A stretch of DNA of 64,000 bases, taken from positions 214,179-278,178 of the forward strand of contig AZWL01000008.1 in the NCBI GenBank assembly GCA_000514715.1, read 5' to 3'. A program made the position numbers and the translations under genes. A model generated the notes under the pieces. It was not told where the DNA came from, did not search any database, and was given only the letters and a program-made list of their open reading frames with translations. The stretch is from Streptomyces sp. CNH099 (lineage in GTDB: Bacteria > Actinomycetota > Actinomycetes > Streptomycetales > Streptomycetaceae). Positions within the stretch are counted from its first letter, which is position 1. Every line of letters starts with the position of its first letter. Of this stretch, positions 58,050 through 64,000 are shown piece by piece.

Positions 58050-58114
58050 CCCCGATCCCCCCGCCGGCGCCGTCCGTGTGGACGTCGCGGGCCACGTGGC
58101 CTTTACTGCTCGGC

Positions 58115-59014
58115 ATGGACACGTTGAACGCTGCCGTACTCGGCCCCGGCGGGGTGGGCGGGCTGCTCGCCGGGCTGCTGGCGCGGGCCGGGCACCGGGT
58201 GACCTGCCTGGCCGGCGCCGAGACCGCGGGCGCCCTGCGGTCCGGCGGGATCACCGTCAACAGCAGGCAGTTCGGGGACTTCGCCACGAACGTGACCGGC
58301 GACACCGAGCTGCGCGCGCCGGTGGACCTGTGCGTCGTCGCCGTCAAGGCCACCGCCTTCGCCGCCGCGCTGGACCGGGTGCCGCCCGCGGCGCTCGGCG
58401 ACGGGCTCGTGGTGCCGCTGCTCAACGGGGTCGACCACATGGCCGCGCTGCGCGAGCGCTACCGGCCGGAGCAGGTAGCCGCCGGCACGATCACCGTGGA
58501 GTCCACCCGGGTCGCCCCCGGGCTCATCGAGCACGGCAGCCCGTTCACGAAGATCTCGCTCGCCTCCGCCACGGCGCCGCGGGAGCGGCTGGAGGCGGTC
58601 GCGCGGGCGCTGGCCGACGCCGGCGCGGAGACCCAGGTGCTCGCCGACGAGGGGAGCGTCCTGTGGACGAAGATGGCGTTCCTCGCCCCCATGGCGCTGC
58701 TCACCACCCGCCACGGCCTGCCCGTCGGCGGCGTGCGTACCGGTCACCGGGACGAGATGCTGGCGCTGCTGGCGGAGACCGCCGCGGTGGCGCGCGCGTC
58801 CGGGGCGCGGGTGGACGCGGGGGCGGTCGCGGCGATGTACGACACGTTCCCGGCCCGTACGAAGTCCTCGATGCTGCGCGACGCCGAAGCGGGCCGCCCC
58901 CTCGAACTCGACGCCATCGGCGGCGCCCTGCTGCGCGGCGCCCGCGCCCACGGCATCCCGGCACCGGTGGCGGAGCGGCTGGTCGCGGAGATCGGCGCCC
59001 GGGCGGGCGCGTAG
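58115..59014 (+). CDS. 2-dehydropantoate 2-reductase family protein (ApbA/PanE)
   Basis: A 299-residue NAD(P)H-dependent reductase. The Rossmann motif AAVLGPGGVGGLLAGLLARAGH starts the protein, VAVKATAFAAAL holds the catalytic Lys position of PanE, LNGVDHM and the C-terminal helix (KSSMLRDAEAGRPLELDAIGGALLRGARAHGIPAP) with the substrate Ser and Glu match the family. Ketopantoate reduction for pantothenate is the standard role, but actinomycete genomes carry several paralogues of unknown substrate and this copy is not in a pan operon. Confidence 0.9.
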   Translation: MDTLNAAVLGPGGVGGLLAGLLARAGHRVTCLAGAETAGALRSGGITVNSRQFGDFATNVTGDTELRAPVDLCVVAVKATAFAAALDRVPPAALGDGLVVPLLNGVDHMAALRERYRPEQVAAGTITVESTRVAPGLIEHGSPFTKISLASATAPRERLEAVARALADAGAETQVLADEGSVLWTKMAFLAPMALLTTRHGLPVGGVRTGHRDEMLALLAETAAVARASGARVDAGAVAAMYDTFPARTKSSMLRDAEAGRPLELDAIGGALLRGARAHGIPAPVAERLVAEIGARAGA

Positions 59015-59016
59015 CA

Positions 59017-59041
59017 CGCGGCGGGCCGGAGGGCCGCCGCG
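59017..59041. terminator. GC hairpin after the PanE-family gene
   Basis: CGCGGC-GGGCC / GGCC-GCCGCG with one mismatch or bulge, directly after the stop. Confidence 0.45.
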
Positions 59042-59129
59042 CCGAAGTGCCGTGGGCCGCCCGCCCGTTCACCGGCCGGCCCGTCTCCGTCTACGACCAG
59101 TAAAGACGCCCGTCCTCGTGGGCGGACCC

Positions 59130-59158
59130 TTCACAACACTTCTTTGAGCTGTTAGCCT
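59130..59158 (+). promoter_or_regulatory. Promoter of the cellulase genes
   Basis: TTCACA (59130-59135), a 17-base spacer, TAGCCT (59153-59158). Transcription should begin near 59165, giving a leader of about 210 bases before the GH6 gene. Confidence 0.65.
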
Positions 59159-59170
59159 CGCAGCGCGGTA

Positions 59171-59184
59171 TGGGAGCGCTCCCA
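59171..59184. promoter_or_regulatory. CebR/CelR operator
   Basis: TGGGAGCGCTCCCA is the exact 14-bp palindrome bound by the LacI-type cellobiose-responsive repressors CebR (Streptomyces) and CelR (Thermobifida). It lies just downstream of the predicted transcription start. Confidence 0.92.
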
Positions 59185-59283
59185 CACTCCCTTCAACGCA
59201 CGGCCGCCGCCGGACGGGACGCCGGCGAGGCCGACTGACACGCACGCACCACCGCACGGGACGCGCGAAAGGAAGGTCCGCAA

Positions 59284-59304
59284 TTGACAGGTACTCGTCA
59301 GTAA
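59284..59304 (+). other. Possible 6-codon leader ORF in the cellulase leader
   Basis: TTG ACA GGT ACT CGT CAG TAA, preceded by the strong ribosome site GGAAGG 7 bases upstream. It would make MTGTRQ. It may be a real leader peptide or a chance hit; TTGACA also resembles a -35 element. Confidence 0.3.
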
Positions 59305-59378
59305 CGCGCGTCCTCACGGCACACCCCCCGCATCCCCCCCCACATCCAACGCCCCCCACAGGCGTGGAAGGAGAGCCG

Positions 59379-60749
59379 ATGAGAAAGTCACGCAAACGTG
59401 TCGCGGGAGTCAGCGCGGCGGCGCTGGCGGGCGCCGGCGCCCTGCTGGCCACCTCGCTGTCCGCACCCCCCGCGGCGGCCGACGTCGCGGCCCCGGGTGA
59501 CAACCCGTACGAGGGCAGCCAGCTGTACGTGAACCCCGACTGGCAGGCCTCGGCCATCGAGGGCGGCGGCGCGGCCATCGCCGACACCCCCACCGCCGTG
59601 TGGCTCGACAGCATCGGTGCGATCACCAGCGGCTCCGACGGCAACAACAACATGGGCCTGCGCGAGCACATGGACGAGGCGCTGGCGCAGGGCGCCGACG
59701 CCATCCAGATCGTCACGTACAACCTGCCCGGCCGCGACTGCGCCGCGCTCGCCTCCCGGGGCGAGCTGGGCCCGGACCAGATCGACGAGTACAAGACCGA
59801 CTTCATCGACCCGATCGACGCGATCCTTGAGGACCCGGCGTACGCCGACCTCAAGATCATCAACATCGTCGAGATCGACTCGCTGCCCAACCTCATCACC
59901 AACGTGGGCGGCCGGGAGACCGCGACGCCCGAGTGCGACGAGATGAAGGCGAACGGCAACTACGTCAAGGGCGTCGGCTACAACCTGGGCACGCTGGGCG
60001 ACAACGGCAACGTCTACAACTACATCGACATCGGCCACCACGGCTGGATCGGCTGGGACGACAACTTCCAGGCGACCGCCGACCTGCTCTACGAGGCCGC
60101 CAACGCCGAGGGCGCCTCGCCCGAGGACGTCACCGGCTTCGCCGCCAACACCGCGAACTACGGCGCCACCGTGGAGCCGTACTTCTCGATCGACGACGTG
60201 GCCGGCGACGGGCCCATCCGCGAGGGGAACAGCTCGTGGGTGGACTGGAACCGCTACGTGGACGAGCAGTCCTTCGCACAGGCGTTCGTGACGGAGGCGG
60301 CCACCGCCGCCGGCTTCCCGTCCGGCATGGGCGCGATCATCGACACCTCGCGCAACGGCTGGGGCGGCCCCGACCGGCCCACCGGCCCCGGTGACATCTC
60401 CGGGCCGGGTGAGCAGTACGTCAACGACAGCCGCACCGACCTCCGGATCCACCTCGGCAACTGGTGCAACCAAGAGGGAGCCGGCCTCGGTGAGCGGCCG
60501 ACCGCTTCCCCGGCGCCCAGCATCCACGCCTATGCCTGGATCAAGCCCCCGGGTGAGTCGGACGGCGCCAGCGAGGAGATTCCGGACGACGACAAGGGCT
60601 TCGACCGGATGTGCGACCCGACGTACGAGGGCAACGCGCGCAACCAGTACAACATGTCGGGCGCCCTCGACGGCGCGCCGACCTCCGGCCACTGGTTCCA
60701 GGCCCAGTTCGAGGAGCTGATGGCCAACGCCAACCCGCCGGTGAACTAG
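59379..60749 (+). CDS. GH6 exocellulase (Cel6B type), catalytic domain only
   Basis: A 456-residue secreted cellobiohydrolase. A Sec signal (MRKSRKRVAGVSAAALAGAG... APPAAA) is cleaved near residue 34. GH6 signatures: VTYNLPGRDCAALASRG with the catalytic-acid Asp, and NIVEIDSLPNLITNVGG, where EIDSLPN instead of EPDS is typical of actinobacterial exo-acting Cel6B enzymes. WIKPPGESDG near the end is the active-site loop. The enzyme ends straight after the catalytic domain (ANPPVN), with no linker or CBM2, unlike most Streptomyces GH6 cellulases. GAAGGAGAG precedes the ATG. It follows a CebR box and precedes GH48, which attacks the other chain end. Confidence 0.95.
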   Translation: MRKSRKRVAGVSAAALAGAGALLATSLSAPPAAADVAAPGDNPYEGSQLYVNPDWQASAIEGGGAAIADTPTAVWLDSIGAITSGSDGNNNMGLREHMDEALAQGADAIQIVTYNLPGRDCAALASRGELGPDQIDEYKTDFIDPIDAILEDPAYADLKIINIVEIDSLPNLITNVGGRETATPECDEMKANGNYVKGVGYNLGTLGDNGNVYNYIDIGHHGWIGWDDNFQATADLLYEAANAEGASPEDVTGFAANTANYGATVEPYFSIDDVAGDGPIREGNSSWVDWNRYVDEQSFAQAFVTEAATAAGFPSGMGAIIDTSRNGWGGPDRPTGPGDISGPGEQYVNDSRTDLRIHLGNWCNQEGAGLGERPTASPAPSIHAYAWIKPPGESDGASEEIPDDDKGFDRMCDPTYEGNARNQYNMSGALDGAPTSGHWFQAQFEELMANANPPVN

Positions 60750-60807
60750 CACACGCGGGTTCCCCCCACCCTCCGCCGCCGGCCGCCGGATCCCGGCGGC
60801 GGAGCGG

Positions 60808-60841
60808 CCCGGTGGCGGCCCCCGGGACGGCCGCCACCGGG
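60808..60841. terminator. Hairpin between GH6 and GH48 genes
   Basis: CCCGGTGGCGGCC, 8-base loop, GGCCGCCACCGGG: perfect 13-bp stem. It may end or attenuate the GH6 transcript. No CebR box is present in the 245-base gap. Confidence 0.65.
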
Positions 60842-60994
60842 CATCCACCGGGCACGCACGGTTCGCCGCGGGCCGCCCGGGTTCCCGGACCACCGGCCCC
60901 CGCCCGCGGCCACCCCCCGCAGCCGCGCACCTCGCACCACCACCCCCCGACCCTCCCGCGGGCCGCGCCCGCGGGCTCCCCGAGGAGACCCCCC

Positions 60995-63025
60995 ATGTCC
61001 AAGTCACTGTCCCGCAGGCGGTTCACCGCCGCGGCCGGCGGCGCCGCCCTCGCGACGGCGGTCGCGGCGCCCACCGCCGCCACGGCCGGCACCGCCCCCG
61101 AGCGGGCGGCGTCGGCGGCCCCGCAGGGCCCGTACGACGACCTCTTCCTCGCCCAGTACGAGAAGATCAAGGACCCCGCCAACGGGTACTTCAGCCCCGA
61201 CGGCATCCCGTACCACAGCGTCGAGACGCTGCTCGTCGAGGCGCCCGACCACGGGCACCAGACCACCTCGGAGGCGTTCAGCTACTGGATCTGGCTGGAG
61301 GCCGCCTACGGCAGGGTCACCGGCGACTGGGGGCCGTTCAACAGCGCCTGGGAGACGACCGAGCAGTACATCATCCCCACCCGGGCCGACCAGCCCACCA
61401 ACGACGGGTACAACCCCGGCTCGCCCGCGACGTACGCGCCCGAGCACCCCGACGTCAGCCAGTACCCCGCCCAGCTCGACCCGGACGTGCCCGTCGGCCA
61501 GGACCCGCTGGCCGCCGAGCTGGCGTCCGCGTACGGGACCATGGACATCTACGGGATGCACTGGCTGCTCGACGTCGACAACGTCTACGGCTACGGCAAC
61601 ACCCCCGGCACCGGCGGCCAGAACGGGCCCGGCCCCGGCCCGTCGTACATCAACACCTACCAGCGCGGCTCGGAGGAGTCCGTCTGGGAGACCGTCCCCC
61701 AGCCGACGACCGACCTCTTCGAGTTCGGCGGCCCCAACGGCTACCTCGACCTCTTCGTCGGCGACCAGCAGTACGCGCAGCAGTGGAAGTACACCAACGC
61801 GCCCGACGCGGACGCCCGTGCCGTCCAGGCCGCGTACTGGGCGCTGACCTGGGCCTCGGAGCAGGGCAACGAGGGCCAGATATCCGCGTCGGTCGAGCGC
61901 GCCGCGAAGATGGGCGACTACCTGCGGTACGCGATGTTCGACAAGTACTTCAAGCAGATCGGCGACTGCACCAGCCCCACGGGCTGCCCCGCCGGCTCCG
62001 GCCGCAGCTCCCAGCACTACCTGCTGTCCTGGTACTACGCCTGGGGCGGCGCCGCCAGCGGCGGAAACTGGGCCTGGCGCATCGGCGACGGCGCCTCCCA
62101 CCAGGGCTACCAGAACGTCTTCGCCGCCTGGGCGCTGTCCACCGTGCCGCAGCTGACGCCCCGGTCGCCCACCGCGAAGGACGACTGGTCGACGAGCCTG
62201 TCCCGGCAGCTGGAGTTCCTGCGCTGGCTGCAGTCGGCGGAGGGCGCCATCGCGGGCGGCTGCACCAACAGCTGGGAGGGCCAGTACGGCAGCCCGCCGG
62301 CCGGCACGCCCACCTTCTACGGCATGTTCTACGACTGGCAGCCCGTCTACCACGACCCGCCCAGCAACAACTGGTTCGGCATGCAGTGCTGGGGCATGGA
62401 GCGGGTCGCGGAGCTGTACTACGCCTCCGGCAACACCACGGCGCAGGAACTGCTGGAGAAGTGGGTGGCCTGGGTCACACCCGAGATCACCGCGGAGGCC
62501 GACGGCACGTTCCGGATCCCGGCGACGCTGTCGTGGGAGGGCGCCCCGGACACCTGGGACCCGGGGAACCCCGGGGCCAACAACGGGCTGCACGTCTCGG
62601 TCACCGAGTACGGCACGGACGTGGGCGTCGCCTCGGCGCTGGCCAAGACGCTGACGTACTACGCCGCCAAGGCCGGCGACACCGCCACCGCCGACCTGGC
62701 CAAACGGCTGCTGGACGCGCTGGCCGCCAACGCGGACGGCCTCGGCATCGCCCTGCCGGAGACCCGCGCCGACTACAGCCGCTTCGCCGACGAGGTGTAC
62801 ATACCGGACGGCTGGTCCGGCACCATGCCCAACGGCGACACCATCGAGCCCGGCGTGACCTTCATCGGGCTGCGCTCGTGGTACCGCGACGACCCGGACT
62901 GGGAGAAGGTCCAGGCCCACCTCGACGGCGGGCCGGCGCCCGAGTTCACGTACCACCGCTTCTGGGCCCAGGCGGGCCTGGCGATCGCCTTCGCGGTCTA
63001 CGCCGAGCTGTTCCCCTCCGCCTGA
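60995..63025 (+). CDS. GH48 cellobiohydrolase, catalytic domain only, Tat-exported
   Basis: A 676-residue processive reducing-end cellobiohydrolase. A twin-arginine signal (SRRRFTAAAGGAALATAVAAP) leads to a single GH48 domain starting YDDLFLAQYEKIKDPANGYFSPDGIPYHSVETLLVEAPDHGHQTTSEA; the Glu in this last segment is the catalytic acid. YLDLFVGDQQYAQQWKYTNAPDADAR and MFYDWQPVYHDPPSNNWFGMQ are further conserved blocks, and the protein ends AVYAELFPSA. No CBM2 or linker is present. The Tat signal implies folding before export, while the GH6 partner uses Sec. CGAGGAG precedes the ATG. Confidence 0.96.
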   Translation: MSKSLSRRRFTAAAGGAALATAVAAPTAATAGTAPERAASAAPQGPYDDLFLAQYEKIKDPANGYFSPDGIPYHSVETLLVEAPDHGHQTTSEAFSYWIWLEAAYGRVTGDWGPFNSAWETTEQYIIPTRADQPTNDGYNPGSPATYAPEHPDVSQYPAQLDPDVPVGQDPLAAELASAYGTMDIYGMHWLLDVDNVYGYGNTPGTGGQNGPGPGPSYINTYQRGSEESVWETVPQPTTDLFEFGGPNGYLDLFVGDQQYAQQWKYTNAPDADARAVQAAYWALTWASEQGNEGQISASVERAAKMGDYLRYAMFDKYFKQIGDCTSPTGCPAGSGRSSQHYLLSWYYAWGGAASGGNWAWRIGDGASHQGYQNVFAAWALSTVPQLTPRSPTAKDDWSTSLSRQLEFLRWLQSAEGAIAGGCTNSWEGQYGSPPAGTPTFYGMFYDWQPVYHDPPSNNWFGMQCWGMERVAELYYASGNTTAQELLEKWVAWVTPEITAEADGTFRIPATLSWEGAPDTWDPGNPGANNGLHVSVTEYGTDVGVASALAKTLTYYAAKAGDTATADLAKRLLDALAANADGLGIALPETRADYSRFADEVYIPDGWSGTMPNGDTIEPGVTFIGLRSWYRDDPDWEKVQAHLDGGPAPEFTYHRFWAQAGLAIAFAVYAELFPSA

Positions 63026-63032
63026 TGCGGCC

Positions 63033-63069
63033 CCGGCCGGACCCGGCGCGGGAGGCCGGGTCCGGCCGG
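63033..63069. terminator. Strong hairpin after GH48
   Basis: CCGGCCGGACCCGGC and GCCGGGTCCGGCCGG form a perfect 15-bp stem with a 7-base loop, starting 7 bases past the GH48 stop. Confidence 0.85.
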
Positions 63070-63077
63070 CTGCGACT

Positions 63078-63126
63078 CCCCGGTGCGGGTCCATGTCCCT
63101 GACCCCTGCGCGGACCCGCACCGGGG
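63078..63126. terminator. Second hairpin after GH48
   Basis: CCCCGGTGCGGGTCC and GGACCCGCACCGGGG, a perfect 15-bp stem with a 19-base loop, directly follows the first hairpin. Together they should insulate the next gene. Confidence 0.75.
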
Positions 63127-63229
63127 CCTCCACCTGCCGGAACACAGGGGTGAGCGAGGAGGGAATAGGGTTGCGCGGACACACGTTCTCCGGTGTGATT
63201 GAGCTTTCAACCACGGAGAGGTGAGTCCG

Positions 63230-64000
63230 GTGCAGTTCGGGATCTTCAGTGTGGGTGACGTCACCCAGGACCCCACCACGGGGCGGGTGCCGAGCGAGCA
63301 CGAGCGGATCAAGTCGATGACCGCGATCGCGCTCAAGGCCGAGGAGGTCGGCCTCGACGTCTTCGCCACCGGCGAGCACCACAACCCCCCCTTCGTCCCC
63401 TCCTCCCCCACCACCATGCTCGGCTGGATCGCCGCCCGCACCACACGGCTGATCCTCTCCACCTCCACCACACTGATCACCACCAACGACCCGGTGAAGA
63501 TCGCCGAAGACTTCGCCATGCTCCAACACCTGGCCGACGGCCGCGTAGACGTCATGACAGGCCGCGGCAACACCGGACCCGTCTACCCCTGGTTCGGCCA
63601 GGACATCCGCCAGGGCATCCCCCTGGCCATCGAAAACTACGCCCTCCTCCACCGCCTCTGGCGCGAAGACGTCATCGACTGGGAAGGCCGCTTCCGCACC
63701 CCCCTGCAAGGCTTCACCTCCACCCCCCGCCCCCTGAACGACGTACCCCCCTTCGTCTGGCACGGCTCCATCCGCTCCCCCGAAATCGCCGAACAAGCCG
63801 CCTACTACGGCGACGGCTTCTTCGCCAACAACATCTTCTGGCCCAAAGAACACTTCCAACGCCTCATCGACCTCTACCGCACCCGCTACGCCCACTACCG
63901 CCACGGCACCCCCGAACAAGCCATCGTCGGCCTCGGCGGACACATCTACATGCGCAAAAACTCCCAGGACGCCGTACGCGAATTCCGCCCCTACTTCGAC
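63230..64000 (+). CDS. LLM-class flavin-dependent oxidoreductase, C-terminus cut by the window edge
   Basis: The first 257 codons of a bacterial-luciferase-like (LLM) monooxygenase. MQFGIFSVGDV, GLDVFATGEHHNPPFVPSSP, LSTSTTLITTNDPVKIAEDFAMLQHLADGRVDVMTGRGN and NNIFWPKEHF are typical of the TIM-barrel family, which uses FMN or F420. GTG 63230 is chosen over GTG 63221 for its spacing to GGAGAG. From about codon 45 on, codon use changes: C replaces G at third positions, and GAA, CAA and ACA appear. Substrate unknown. Confidence 0.88.
   Translation, partial: MQFGIFSVGDVTQDPTTGRVPSEHERIKSMTAIALKAEEVGLDVFATGEHHNPPFVPSSPTTMLGWIAARTTRLILSTSTTLITTNDPVKIAEDFAMLQHLADGRVDVMTGRGNTGPVYPWFGQDIRQGIPLAIENYALLHRLWREDVIDWEGRFRTPLQGFTSTPRPLNDVPPFVWHGSIRSPEIAEQAAYYGDGFFANNIFWPKEHFQRLIDLYRTRYAHYRHGTPEQAIVGLGGHIYMRKNSQDAVREFRPYFD

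Overview
The window is a 64 kb piece of a very GC-rich actinomycete chromosome. Base composition, codon use, leaderless-type promoters and gene order all point to Streptomyces or a close relative. From memory, the order polA / pyruvate kinase / chorismate mutase / gltBD / lgt / trp genes / hisI matches the core chromosome of Streptomyces coelicolor. No tRNA, rRNA, CRISPR array, insertion sequence or prophage was found.

Layout. 1-9.5 kb: a truncated sulfotransferase, a hotdog thioesterase and a molybdopterin oxidoreductase on the minus strand, divergent from polA across a 59-bp palindrome; pyruvate kinase converges on polA over a shared hairpin. 9.4-12.5 kb: an iron-box-controlled operon of a DesA-like decarboxylase, a DesB-like N-hydroxylase and a SIMPL-domain protein. 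12.5-24.3 kb: aminopeptidase N, an unknown protein, chorismate mutase, an EamA exporter, an ABC exporter followed by a histidine kinase/response regulator pair, an AraC regulator, a PPOX-type oxidoreductase and an HExxH protein with a C-terminal zinc ribbon. 24.3-29.4 kb: a sugar ABC importer (binding protein and two permeases, no ATPase) with a DasR-type operator on its promoter, and a secreted sugar-dehydrogenase-fold protein with a CBM2. 29.5-36.7 kb: glutamate synthase gltBD and a VIT-family membrane protein. 36.9-46.9 kb: a long minus-strand run hisI, trpE, three small membrane proteins, trpC, trpX, trpB, trpA, a small membrane protein, a DsbA-like protein and lgt. 47-52.4 kb: an envelope protein with a septum-formation-like domain, a TIGR03085 protein, a VanY-like peptidase coupled to a VanJ-like membrane phosphatase, and a Tat-exported NagZ-type GH3 enzyme. 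52.4-57 kb: a LysR regulator divergent from sdhCAB. 57-59 kb: an XRE/DUF5753 regulator with its DUF397 partner and a ketopantoate-reductase-family protein. 59-64 kb: a CebR-box promoter, a GH6 exocellulase, a GH48 cellobiohydrolase and the 5' part of an LLM flavin oxidoreductase.

How the parts connect. Housekeeping metabolism (glycolysis exit, succinate oxidation, ammonium assimilation, tryptophan and histidine synthesis, DNA repair synthesis) is interleaved with polysaccharide use: cellulose breakdown by GH6 and GH48 under a cellobiose-type repressor site, an importer under an aminosugar-type site, a cellulose-binding dehydrogenase and a GH3 hexosaminidase. Nothing in the window is clearly a new system. 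The most unusual features are the palindrome holding the polA ribosome site, the iron-regulated desAB-like pair without desC/desD, the VanY/VanJ-like pair without vanRS or vanHAX, the two cellulases without carbohydrate-binding modules, and an 11-bp tandem repeat across the trpE stop codon.
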